Shown piece by piece: positions 40,653 through 49,693 of a stretch of 64,000 nucleotides of DNA. The notes under the pieces were generated by a model. It was not told where the DNA came from. It ran no database searches and saw nothing but the letters and a program-made list of their open reading frames with translations. Within the stretch, counting starts at the first letter, position 1. Each line of letters begins with the position of its first letter. The DNA comes from Vampirovibrionales bacterium (GTDB taxonomy: Bacteria; Cyanobacteriota; Vampirovibrionia; Vampirovibrionales; Vampirovibrionaceae), in the NCBI GenBank assembly GCA_029866025.1, contig JARXAD010000013.1, forward strand, positions 124,001 to 188,000, read 5' to 3'. A program made the position numbers and the translations under genes.

Positions 40653-42373
40653 GCCACGGCGGCCGACAAGGCCTGGATGGGTTGAGGCGATAACGCCACT
40701 TGATGAGGCGCTTCACCCAACAGGCAGAGGGTGTGGTACGGCGTGAGAGATGCGTTGGGGTAATCGCTTCGGTAGTGGGCGCCACGGCTTTCTGTGCGTA
40801 ACAAAGCACATTGAGTCATAACGTCTGCCAAAATCAATTGCTGCCACACATCTACCCCGTTGGGAGAGGTGTGATGAAGGTTTTGCAACAGGCATTGCTG
40901 CTTTAAAGCCGCAATGCCTTGTAAGGCCAAGCGTAAACCGGCATCGTTACGAATGACACCCACCGAGTCCCACATTAGTTGGCGTAAGGTGGTTTCTATG
41001 GCTTGAAGTTCGAGAGTCTTTCCCCAGCGTAACGCCCTCAGGGTTTCGGGGGCGTCTGTGGGGTGAGTTTCTAATAAGGTTACTTTAGCAGTGATGGACG
41101 GCATGGCTTGAAACGACTGGTTTAACAGCACCGCCACATTGCGTGCCCCAACAACGCATTCTAATAAAGAGTTGCTGGCCAAACGGTTGGCGCCATGCAG
41201 GCCGGTCCAAATACTTTCGCCAATGGCATACAGGCCTTTGACACCAGTATAGCCGTTGCCATCGACTCGAATACCACCCATCATGTAATGGGCGGCCGGG
41301 GCTACCGGAATGGGGTGGGTTGAAATATCGACGCCAAAGCCTAAACAAGCCTTGGCAATACTGGGGAATCTTTTTTCGAGGAGTGCTTTCGGCTGGTGGC
41401 TAATATCCAGCCACACAAAGTCTTTATTTTTAGGCGATTCTTTTTTTAGCGCGTCATAAATGGCGCGCGTTACAATGTCTCTCGGGGCCAAATCCCCTTG
41501 GGGGTGGGTGGAAACCCTTTTCCCGGTTTGGGTGGTAAGCCGCCCACCTTCACCGCGAACGGCTTCGGAAATGAGGAACTGGGTTTGGGGTTGCCCATCC
41601 ACTGGGGCTACAAAGGCGGTTGGATGGAATTGAACAAACTCCATGTCCACCAAGGTGCAACCGGCTTCGTAAGCCAGCGTAAAGCCGTTGCCTGTAGCGC
41701 CTGCTGGGTTGGTGGTTTGGGTGTACAGTCGTCCTGCGCCGCCGGTGGCTAAAATGGTGGCTTGTGCGTTTACCACATAAGCCTGGGGCGATTTTCGATT
41801 AACCACGGCAGCGCCTATTACTGCATTGGCATCATTTTTAATCAGGGATACTGCCTGACAATAGGCCATGCATCGAATATTGGGGTGTTTTTCCACATGA
41901 TCCGTCAGGGTGAGTTCCACTTGGCGTCCCGTGGCATCGCCTCCGGCGTGGATGATACGTCGGGCCCCGTGGCCACCTTCGAGGGTTAAGGCCAGTTGGC
42001 CCCGTTCGTCGCGGTCAAAGGGCACACCTAATAGCATTAAGTCGGCAATGGCCAAATGGCCGTCGCGTAAAATAGCTTCCACAGCGTGCGGGTCGCACAA
42101 GCCTGCGCCGGCGTCCAGGGTGTCGTTAATGTGGGATTGGAGGGAGTCGTCGTCGCTATCGGGCAATACAGCTGCAATGCCCCCTTGGGCGTAGCGAGAA
42201 TTGTTCTCCGTCAGGGCGTTTTTGGTAATAATCAGTACTTTTTGGCCTGCATCTGCCAGCTTTAAAGCACAAAACAAGCCAGAAATGCCGCTGCCAATCA
42301 TAAGAACATCAGCCGAAAGGCTCTCCCACGAAGGAGAAACCAATGATGCAGAGGCAGGAGATGTTGGCGTCAT
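40649..42373 (-). CDS. nadB: L-aspartate oxidase
   Basis: GSGISGLFCALKLADAG, YAQGGIAAVL, EFVQFHPTAF, HYMMGGIRVD; overlaps nadC. Confidence 0.96.
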   Translation of the reverse strand: MTPTSPASASLVSPSWESLSADVLMIGSGISGLFCALKLADAGQKVLIITKNALTENNSRYAQGGIAAVLPDSDDDSLQSHINDTLDAGAGLCDPHAVEAILRDGHLAIADLMLLGVPFDRDERGQLALTLEGGHGARRIIHAGGDATGRQVELTLTDHVEKHPNIRCMAYCQAVSLIKNDANAVIGAAVVNRKSPQAYVVNAQATILATGGAGRLYTQTTNPAGATGNGFTLAYEAGCTLVDMEFVQFHPTAFVAPVDGQPQTQFLISEAVRGEGGRLTTQTGKRVSTHPQGDLAPRDIVTRAIYDALKKESPKNKDFVWLDISHQPKALLEKRFPSIAKACLGFGVDISTHPIPVAPAAHYMMGGIRVDGNGYTGVKGLYAIGESIWTGLHGANRLASNSLLECVVGARNVAVLLNQSFQAMPSITAKVTLLETHPTDAPETLRALRWGKTLELQAIETTLRQLMWDSVGVIRNDAGLRLALQGIAALKQQCLLQNLHHTSPNGVDVWQQLILADVMTQCALLRTESRGAHYRSDYPNASLTPYHTLCLLGEAPHQVALSPQPIQALSAAVA

Positions 42374-42583
42374 AACAATCCATCGTTAAGCAGCGCTACC
42401 GTGTGGCGTGATTGTAACACCAAGCCGTGTGGAACCCAGAAGCTAACGATCAGGGCGACTTGTATTTGTAACACCCCGTTATATTGTTTCGGTTTAGTGC
42501 GTCAACATGGCTAATTTGTGGTGTTTAGGCTTTGTGTCAGTAATTAAACACCCCCTTAATAAAATAAACACCCCTTGCCGTGC

Positions 42584-42612
42584 TTGATGAAGCGTTATTT
42601 GGCTGGTACACT
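42584..42612 (+). promoter_or_regulatory. sigma70-like promoter of rimP-nusA
   Basis: TTGATG - 17 nt - TACACT. Confidence 0.4.
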
Positions 42613-42636
42613 AGGGACTACATTTTTCATACACTG

Positions 42637-42672
42637 AAAAGTGGGAACCTTTTAACAGGTGCCCACTTTTTT
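42637..42672 (+). terminator. leader terminator/attenuator upstream of rimP
   Basis: AAAAGTGGG-a-ACC...GGT-g-CCCACTTTTTT. Confidence 0.65.
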
Positions 42673-42700
42673 AGGTTTTTAGGGTTCCTAACGCTCTTTT

Positions 42701-43405
42701 ATGTCTTCTCCTTTGTCCGTAGCCGCCATGCCAACTCCCTCGCCTGCCCAACAGCAGGCGGCCAGTGCTTTACTGATGGCGCTTAACGAGTATTTGCTGA
42801 CGGTGCCTGCGTTGGCCCATTTATTATGCTTACACACCGGCTGGGAATGGGAAGCCCAACTGGGCGGCGGGAAAAAGAACTTAGGCCGTTGGCATTGGGT
42901 GGTGAGTTTGGCCAATCGCCAAGCAGGCTACCAAACGGGTACCGTGGACCCCGTGACCATTGCTGATTTGCCTAGTGTGACGCTGGCCGAATGCGAGCCT
43001 GTGAGCCTGTGGGTGTCTGAAACCCTAGAGAAACCCGAATTTTCCAAGCTGCTGGGCGACTTGGCCTACGACTTGGACGTGGCCTCTCCCGGTGTGTTTC
43101 GTCAACTCACCACGCCGTTGGAATTTGCCTTTTATCAAGGTTGGCCAGTCACGGTAGAAGAGCAAATGCCGTTGTCAGAAGCGGATGCTCCGGCCAAAGG
43201 CAAGGGCAAACCCACAAAAAAATCTGCGAAACTCCCTTCCTTGCCTACGGCAACGTTAACAGCTGCCAATGGCACAACGGTTACTCTCACTTTATCTGGC
43301 GGTGAGATCCAAACCTTTCCAATCGAAGCGTTGACCACTACCTGTCGGGTGTGCCTTAATCCGCCCCTCAAAAAGCCCACGGCTACTGCCGTGGTAAGCG
43401 AGTAA
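42701..43405 (+). CDS. rimP: ribosome maturation factor RimP
   Basis: YDLDVASPGVFRQLTTPLEFAFYQGWPVTV and location upstream of nusA; divergent N-terminus. Confidence 0.75.
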   Translation: MSSPLSVAAMPTPSPAQQQAASALLMALNEYLLTVPALAHLLCLHTGWEWEAQLGGGKKNLGRWHWVVSLANRQAGYQTGTVDPVTIADLPSVTLAECEPVSLWVSETLEKPEFSKLLGDLAYDLDVASPGVFRQLTTPLEFAFYQGWPVTVEEQMPLSEADAPAKGKGKPTKKSAKLPSLPTATLTAANGTTVTLTLSGGEIQTFPIEALTTTCRVCLNPPLKKPTATAVVSE

Positions 43406-43452
43406 ACGTTAATTTCCCCGTTTTAACCATCCCTGTTTAAGGAGACCACCCC

Positions 43453-44772
43453 ATGTTAAAAATCGGATCCGCTTTACTGGAAAACGCTGAATTGCTGGAG
43501 CGCGAGCGCGGCATTCCCAAAGATGTAACCATGGATGCCTTAAAAGAAGCGATGGTAGCGGCCTACAAACGCTACGCCAAAATGGAAAACAGCGAAGGCA
43601 TTGTGTGCTACCTCACCGAGCGCACCGGCGAAATTGGGATTTTTCAGCAGCAAGAGATTGTGGACGAAATTCCCGAAGAGTTGGAAGAAGAAGGCCTACT
43701 CCACACCGTGATGCTGCTGGATGACGCTAAAAAGCTAAAGCCCGACGTGGAAGTGGGCGATATTTTAGAATTTGAAGTTACCCCTAACGACTTTGGCCGC
43801 ATTGCGGCTCAGGCTGCCAAGCAGGTCATCACCCAGCGTATTCGCGAAGCGGAAAAGCTGCTGATTTTAAAAGAATACGAAGAAAAGCGTGGCCAAGTAA
43901 CCACGGGCGTGGTGCAACGTATTGAAGGCCGCAACGTGGTGGTGAACATTGGCAAAAGCGAAGCGGTATTGACGCCTCGTGAGCAGCTGGATGGCGAATA
44001 TTACCGCGTGGGTAACAAGTTGCGCGTGTATGTGGCCGATTTGCGCGACACAGGTCGTGTGCCCCAAATTATTGTGAGCCAGTCCCATCCTCAAATGGTG
44101 CGTGAAGTGTTTGAACTGGAAGTGCCGGAAATTGAAGATGGCGTGGTGGAACTCAAAAGCATTGCTCGCGAAGCCGGACAGCGCACCAAGGTGGCGGTTC
44201 ACAGCAACGATCCCAACGTGGACCCTCAGGGTGCCTGTATTGGTGGCCGCGGGTCGCGGATTCAAGCCATTGTGAACGAATTGAAAAACGAAAAAATCGA
44301 CATCATCCGCTGGTCAGAAGATCCGGTGGAGTTTATTGGCAATGCCTTGGCCCCTGCCAAGCAAATGACCATTTACATTGACTACACCAACCCCGATTAC
44401 CGTTCGGCGCTCGTGGTGATTCCCGATGATCAGCTGAGCTTGGCCATTGGCCGTGGTGGGCAAAACGTTCGCTTGGCCAGCAAGCTAACGGGCTACAAGC
44501 TAGACATCAAAGGCCAAAGCATCATTGAGCAAGAAGGCTTGCCCCTCCATATTTATGAGCAGTACTACGGCACCCCCACGGAAGTTGCTGAAGGTGAAAC
44601 GCCTGAGACGTCTTCGGATGCGGTGACGGAAGCGGTGGCCGATGCGGAAGGCTTGGACAATACCAACACGGCTGAGGTTGAGTACCAAGGCATCTCTACC
44701 GAAACCATGGATGCCGATGAGGCCATTGCTGTGGTGGAAGATTCTGTGGATGAGCTGGTGGAAACCGTCTAA
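43453..44772 (+). CDS. nusA: transcription termination/antitermination protein NusA
   Basis: VDPQGACIGGRGSRIQAIVNEL, AIGRGGQNVRLASKLTGYKLDI. Confidence 0.97.
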   Translation: MLKIGSALLENAELLERERGIPKDVTMDALKEAMVAAYKRYAKMENSEGIVCYLTERTGEIGIFQQQEIVDEIPEELEEEGLLHTVMLLDDAKKLKPDVEVGDILEFEVTPNDFGRIAAQAAKQVITQRIREAEKLLILKEYEEKRGQVTTGVVQRIEGRNVVVNIGKSEAVLTPREQLDGEYYRVGNKLRVYVADLRDTGRVPQIIVSQSHPQMVREVFELEVPEIEDGVVELKSIAREAGQRTKVAVHSNDPNVDPQGACIGGRGSRIQAIVNELKNEKIDIIRWSEDPVEFIGNALAPAKQMTIYIDYTNPDYRSALVVIPDDQLSLAIGRGGQNVRLASKLTGYKLDIKGQSIIEQEGLPLHIYEQYYGTPTEVAEGETPETSSDAVTEAVADAEGLDNTNTAEVEYQGISTETMDADEAIAVVEDSVDELVETV

Positions 44773-44955
44773 GACGGTCTTTGATAATGAATCATAGAGA
44801 TAGCGCCTTCACACTCTTGGGTTTGGGGGCGTTGTTTTATTTAGGGCCGCTTGTAACGAACGGTAACGTTCTTTAGGTTTTGGGCAATGCGGCATTTTGA
44901 GGGGGCTTATGGTAGTAAGTTGTAGTTGTTTTGCTTTTGCGAGAAAGATGGCTTT

Positions 44956-45255
44956 ATGAAGATCAATCGCTTTGCTTCGTACACCCCCCGATTTGGTACC
45001 GTTGATTCCAAGGTTGAGTTACAAATCGGGATGAATCTCACTTATACCCCCCCCCCAGGTGAGGGGGATGATTTTTATTTGGATCTGAACAATATTCGCT
45101 TAATCCCTGCTACAGAGACGAACTTTGAGGTGGATAAGGAACTGCGCGATGACGGTAAGGTTTTTGCATATGAAGCAGTGAATGACCGTGGCAAAAAAGT
45201 GGCTAGCGGTACTATTGAAGAAGGTACGATTCGAACACTTTACACTATAGCCTAG
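44956..45255 (+). CDS. hypothetical small protein (MKINRFASYTPRFG...)
   Basis: ORF with internal ATG at 44956; contains a C10 homopolymer. Confidence 0.55.
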   Translation: MKINRFASYTPRFGTVDSKVELQIGMNLTYTPPPGEGDDFYLDLNNIRLIPATETNFEVDKELRDDGKVFAYEAVNDRGKKVASGTIEEGTIRTLYTIA

Positions 45256-45299
45256 TGCTAAAAAATAAGGCTCTAGCCTAGTGCTAAAAAATAAGGCTC
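45248..45299. repeat. 26-bp perfect tandem duplication spanning a stop codon
   Basis: TAGCCTAGTGCTAAAAAATAAGGCTC x2, second copy followed by TTTTT. Confidence 0.9.
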
Positions 45300-45304
45300 T
45301 TTTT

Positions 45305-45469
45305 ATGAACATTCAGGACGCCACGGGCCGAGGGGCTTCATTAGGCCGACGGTCATCAGCCCCGGCAAATTTGGGGGGCAGAAAAAATATAGAGGCGCCT
45401 TCGAATGAGTATCAGCAACAAGTAAATGACTTTGTTCGCTCGGTTGCAGAGCCCCGTCTCAGCCAATAA
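45305..45469 (+). CDS. hypothetical small protein
   Basis: 54 aa ORF MNIQDATGRGASLGRRSS... Confidence 0.35.
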   Translation: MNIQDATGRGASLGRRSSAPANLGGRKNIEAPSNEYQQQVNDFVRSVAEPRLSQ

Positions 45470-45478
45470 CTAAGGCGC

Positions 45479-46501
45479 TTAAGCCACCACACAACGCGTT
45501 CGATGGTTGGGTGTGGTTTTAGCTTCCAGTACTGGGACGCCTTGGGTGCAGAGGTCGACGACCTTGGGGCAGCGGGGGGCAAAGGCGCAGGCGTTTAGGG
45601 GAATCTCTCCCACAGCGGGTGGAGCCCCTTCAATGGCTTCCAGTGTTCCGGTATGGGCCAAGGTGGGGATGCTATGGAGCAAGCCTTGGGTGTACGGGTG
45701 CTGAGGGTTGGCAAATAAGTCGTTAGTGGTAGCGGTCTCCACCAAACGCCCCGCGTACATGACGGCCACACGGTCGCACACTTGGGCCACCACGCCCAAA
45801 TCGTGGGTAATCAGTAAGATGCTCATGCCGCGTTCGGCACGAAGGGTGAGTAAGAGCTCTAAAATTTGGGCTTGGACGGTGACATCCAAAGCCGTGGTGG
45901 GCTCATCGGCAATCAGTACGCTTGGTGAGCAGCACAGGGCCATGGCAATCATCACGCGCTGGCGCATGCCGCCGCTAAATTCATGGGGGTATTGATCAAA
46001 TCGGTTTGCTGCCGATGGAATTCGAACCGACTCAAGCGCTTCAATGGCTTTGACCTTGGCTTCTTTGGCTGATAGTGGCTGATGGGCTAGCAGCACTTCC
46101 GTAATTTGTTCACCAATGGTGTAGACAGGATTCAGAGAGGTCATGGGGTCTTGGGGAATGTAGGCAATGCGGGCACCGCGTCGTTTGCGAAGTTCATTGC
46201 CCGAAAGCAGCAGAAGATTCTCCGACGCTTTGGCAGGATTTAACAAATGAACACTACCGCCAGTGATTTGGCCCGGCGAAGGCACTAGGTTGAGGCAAGC
46301 CAAGCTTGTCAAACTTTTGCCACAGCCCGATTCACCCACCAGCCCCAAAATTTCTCCCTGCTGCAAGTCAAAAGACACATCCAAAATCGCTGGCGACATT
46401 CCTTCTGGCCGAGGAAAGCCAATGGAAAGGTGTTGTACCTGCAAAGCGGCTTGTGTGCCAGCGCCAGAAAGGGGTAATGACGGTTGCTGGAGGAGCGACA
46501 T
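45479..46501 (-). CDS. oligo/dipeptide ABC transporter ATP-binding protein (DppD/OppD-like)
   Basis: [51 protein letters not shown]-terminal CAFAPRCP. Confidence 0.93.
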   Translation of the reverse strand: MSLLQQPSLPLSGAGTQAALQVQHLSIGFPRPEGMSPAILDVSFDLQQGEILGLVGESGCGKSLTSLACLNLVPSPGQITGGSVHLLNPAKASENLLLLSGNELRKRRGARIAYIPQDPMTSLNPVYTIGEQITEVLLAHQPLSAKEAKVKAIEALESVRIPSAANRFDQYPHEFSGGMRQRVMIAMALCCSPSVLIADEPTTALDVTVQAQILELLLTLRAERGMSILLITHDLGVVAQVCDRVAVMYAGRLVETATTNDLFANPQHPYTQGLLHSIPTLAHTGTLEAIEGAPPAVGEIPLNACAFAPRCPKVVDLCTQGVPVLEAKTTPNHRTRCVVA

Positions 46502-46748
46502 GGGAACCTTTCTAAGAAGTGCCCCCTATTGTAAAGGACTTTTACAGGAATGGATGCGCTACGGAGTGCACCCTAACAAAGGGGCGTCTAACCCCCCTTG
46601 CCCCGAGCGATCTCTTGGCGCACAATAAGGCCACTTCATTCTATCGATAGATTGCGCTAATGAGGTGCTTTCAGCCTTCAATAGTGCGCTTTCGGTCAGA
46701 GTAGGGTCGTATTCAAGGGGTTGGCGTGTCTGTTGCCTGCTTGATGCG

Positions 46749-46780
46749 CTCATTCCATCCCGCGGAGCGAATGGAATGAG
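46749..46780. promoter_or_regulatory. 10-bp inverted repeat upstream of ccoN
   Basis: CTCATTCCAT-N12-ATGGAATGAG, no T tract. Confidence 0.45.
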
Positions 46781-46831
46781 AGGCTTACTGGATAGATTGA
46801 TTTCATCAATGAATTTTAAGGAACGACTTTT

Positions 46832-48238
46832 ATGGCGTGGCTCAACCGCCTTACGGCTGAAGTATTTAGTAACGAACCCTTCAGCGCCAGTCGCAATTTT
46901 TTAGTCTCTGCCATTTTTTGGCTGGTCATCGGTGTCACCTTGGGTACATTGGCCGGTGCTTTAATGGTGTGGCCGGATTTGATTACAGGTATTGGTAACT
47001 TGTCTTTTGGGCGCTTGCGGCCAGCCCACGTCAATATGGTGACCCTCGGCTGGTTATCCATGGGTTACGTAGGGTGTTACTTTTATATTTTACCGGTGTT
47101 GGTTCGCCGCAAGGGTATTTGGAACGAGCGCTTTGCCAACATCACTATGGTGGCTTGGAATTTAGTGGTAGGTATTGGTATTTTTTGCATTACCAATGGG
47201 TTTACCGAGGCCCGCGAGTATGCGGAGCTGGGTTGGTGCTTTGATATTTTAGTACTGGCGGCTTTGCTGGCGTTGGGTGTGAATGGTTATATGACCGTTC
47301 TTACGGGCGAAGAAAAAAAATGGTATGTGTCTATTTGGTACATTTTGGGGTCGTTGTTCTGGTTCCCTCTGGTGTACGTTATTGGTAACCGGGTGTTTGT
47401 TTCCTTTGAGGGCTTGAATGATTCCATTGCCAACTGGTTCTATGGTCACAATATTTTGGGCATGTGGTTTACGGTGGGCGGTGTGGGTATTTTGTACTAT
47501 TTGCTCCCTCGTTTTACGGGTGCGCCCCTCTATAGTCACACCCTCTCTATGATTGGTTTTTGGACTATTGGGATGTTCTATGCACCCACTGGAACCCACC
47601 ATATTTTGCAATCGCCGGTGCCAGAGTGGCTCAAAGCCATTGCTGTTATTAGCAGTGTGTTTTTGTTGGTACCGGTACTCACGGTGCTTACCAACTTTTT
47701 TATGACCATGCGTCACAAGTGGTATCTGGCCGCAGATCATATTCCCTTGCGTTTTGTAATCTCAGCCGGTATTGCGTATTTGCTTACCTGTATTCAGGGG
47801 CCCTTTCAGGCCACACGGTCTATTAACTGGTATTTGCACTTTAGTAACTGGGTGGTGGGTCACGCTCACTTGGCCTTGCTCGCGACGTTTTCTTTCATTG
47901 TGTTTGCTGCCACGTATTACATCATCCCCAAGGTAACGGGCAAAAAAATCTACAGCAAAAAACTGGCGGTGCTTCACTTCTGGCTTACCCTCATTGGCTG
48001 GATGCTCATGCTGATTTCTCTCACCATCGCTGGCCTCATTCAGGCGGCGGGCTGGCATTTCTCCATTGCCATGGATCAGTGGGCCTTTGAGCAAGAACCC
48101 TACATGTTGGTTCGCTTCTTGTCGGGCGTGATGATCACGCTGGGCCAAGTGTTCTTCTTGTTTAACATTTACAAAACGGTGTTTAGCAAAGATGCGGAGC
48201 CTGCTCCACACTCGCCCACCGGTATTGATTTTGTTTAA
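46832..48238 (+). CDS. ccoN: cbb3-type cytochrome c oxidase subunit I
   Basis: YGHNILGMWFTVGGVGILYYLLPR, GTHHILQSPVPEW, VVGHAHLALLATFSF. Confidence 0.92.
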   Translation: MAWLNRLTAEVFSNEPFSASRNFLVSAIFWLVIGVTLGTLAGALMVWPDLITGIGNLSFGRLRPAHVNMVTLGWLSMGYVGCYFYILPVLVRRKGIWNERFANITMVAWNLVVGIGIFCITNGFTEAREYAELGWCFDILVLAALLALGVNGYMTVLTGEEKKWYVSIWYILGSLFWFPLVYVIGNRVFVSFEGLNDSIANWFYGHNILGMWFTVGGVGILYYLLPRFTGAPLYSHTLSMIGFWTIGMFYAPTGTHHILQSPVPEWLKAIAVISSVFLLVPVLTVLTNFFMTMRHKWYLAADHIPLRFVISAGIAYLLTCIQGPFQATRSINWYLHFSNWVVGHAHLALLATFSFIVFAATYYIIPKVTGKKIYSKKLAVLHFWLTLIGWMLMLISLTIAGLIQAAGWHFSIAMDQWAFEQEPYMLVRFLSGVMITLGQVFFLFNIYKTVFSKDAEPAPHSPTGIDFV

Positions 48239-48286
48239 CGTTGTTTCTTTGGTTTAACCCGTTCTATCAGTTGAGGCCCCGTCTCT

Positions 48287-49270
48287 ATGCGTCCCAACAT
48301 TAACTACCTGATTGCCGCCGGCTTTGTGGCTCTCATCTTTCTCACCATTATTTACGTGACGGCCATTTTGCCTGCCAGCACTTTTCAGCCCGAAGCGACC
48401 AGGGCGGCCAATGTGTATGTGGAAGGGTCTCCCCAGTTTAAGGGCCGCGAAATTTATCGTCGTGAAGGCTGTTTTTACTGCCACACCCAGTTTTCTCGGT
48501 ATCAAGATAGAGAAATGGGTGAGCTGGTAAAGGCTGGCGATTACGTGAATGAAACCCCTCACGTGCTGGGCACTGAGCGAACTGGCCCCGATTTAAGCAA
48601 TATTGGTGGCAAATATCCCGATGCCTTCCATTGGACTCATCATATGAACCCTAGAGTGGTGAAGCCCGGCAGCATTATGCCAGCTTTTAGCTACCTTAAT
48701 GATCAAGAAATGTCTTACCTCGTGGCGTACCTGCAAGAAGTGGGTAAGCGCCGTAAGCCACCGGCTTGGGTGGCGGCTCCTCAGGAATATCGCGATCGCT
48801 ACCACTTGGTAGCCGAATCGGTGGATGTGAACTCTTCGGCCGCTGCCAATGCTGGTCGCGGTATTTATATGCAAAACTGTGCCCAGTGCCACGGTATCCA
48901 AGGCCGCGGTAACGGCCCGGTTAGTATTTCTATGCAGAAAAAGCCGGCCAACTTTACCCGTCCTTTCTATCGCTCGTATGATGATGCGACTTGGTTCTGG
49001 CGGGTGGCGGAAGGCGTGCCCGGCACGCGGATGCCTCGGTGGTACAAAACCTTGGGCGATGAGAGCATGGCGTATGTGGCGGCGTATTTAAAAACACTCC
49101 CTCAAGATGCCGAAACGCCTGTGGCAAACATGGATGATATTGATCGTGCTGATAAAATGGACATGAACTATTGGCAGATTGAAGCAGCCAAAAACAGCTT
49201 AGGTCAAAATGATCCGTTCCAAGCCTACGCACCTACCACCTTTAAGGCTGCTGTTGGAGGAGCCCACTAA
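48287..49270 (+). CDS. CcoO-type cytochrome c fused to a second cytochrome c (CcoP-like) domain
   Basis: REGCFYCHTQFSRYQDREMG...GTERTGPDLSNIGGKY (CcoO) then NCAQCHGIQGRGNGPVS. Confidence 0.88.
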   Translation: MRPNINYLIAAGFVALIFLTIIYVTAILPASTFQPEATRAANVYVEGSPQFKGREIYRREGCFYCHTQFSRYQDREMGELVKAGDYVNETPHVLGTERTGPDLSNIGGKYPDAFHWTHHMNPRVVKPGSIMPAFSYLNDQEMSYLVAYLQEVGKRRKPPAWVAAPQEYRDRYHLVAESVDVNSSAAANAGRGIYMQNCAQCHGIQGRGNGPVSISMQKKPANFTRPFYRSYDDATWFWRVAEGVPGTRMPRWYKTLGDESMAYVAAYLKTLPQDAETPVANMDDIDRADKMDMNYWQIEAAKNSLGQNDPFQAYAPTTFKAAVGGAH

Positions 49271-49443
49271 TGAATTGTCCTGGATGTTTAACCACGGGCC
49301 TCGGTCCTGGATACATTGCTTCCTTTGCCATTTGCGGCTTGTTTTTTATTTTAGGCTTGGGCGTACTGTTCTGGGCTTCTCGTAACGGCAAGCTGGATGG
49401 CCTGGATGATACCAAGTTTGCCATGTTGCAAGACGAAGATTAA
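49270..49443 (+). CDS. CcoS/FixS-like small membrane protein
   Basis: 57 aa: MNCPGCLTTGLGPGYIASFAICGLFFILGLGVLFWASRNGKLDGLDDTKFAMLQDED; overlaps ccoO stop (TAATG). Confidence 0.55.
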   Translation: MNCPGCLTTGLGPGYIASFAICGLFFILGLGVLFWASRNGKLDGLDDTKFAMLQDED

Positions 49444-49487
49444 TAGAAATAAGAGGTGTTTACCTCAACGTTTTGGAGATAGTTTTT

Positions 49488-49649
49488 ATGACAGATAGTG
49501 AAACAACAGCTGCCCCCGCCGATAGCACCACAAAGGCCAACGAGGACTTTGTGGTTAACGAAACGGACGTGCCTTGGTTTTTGTGGGTGTTTTTTGGTTT
49601 GATTATTTGTTGGGCGTCGGTATCATGGCTCCCTCTCTTTGGTTATTAA
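49488..49649 (+). CDS. small single-TM protein in oxidase operon
   Basis: 53 aa: MTDSETTAAPADSTTKANEDFVVNETDVPWFLWVFFGLIICWASVSWLPLFGY. Confidence 0.5.
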   Translation: MTDSETTAAPADSTTKANEDFVVNETDVPWFLWVFFGLIICWASVSWLPLFGY

Positions 49650-49693
49650 TGGTTATTGGTTTTGAATGAGCATGTTCAATAAGGTTTGATTCA

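Noticed and set aside
45479-46501. Orphan DppD/OppD ATPase as part of a novel system
   Set aside because: Standard ABC ATPase motifs; separation from permease genes is common and not informative on its own.
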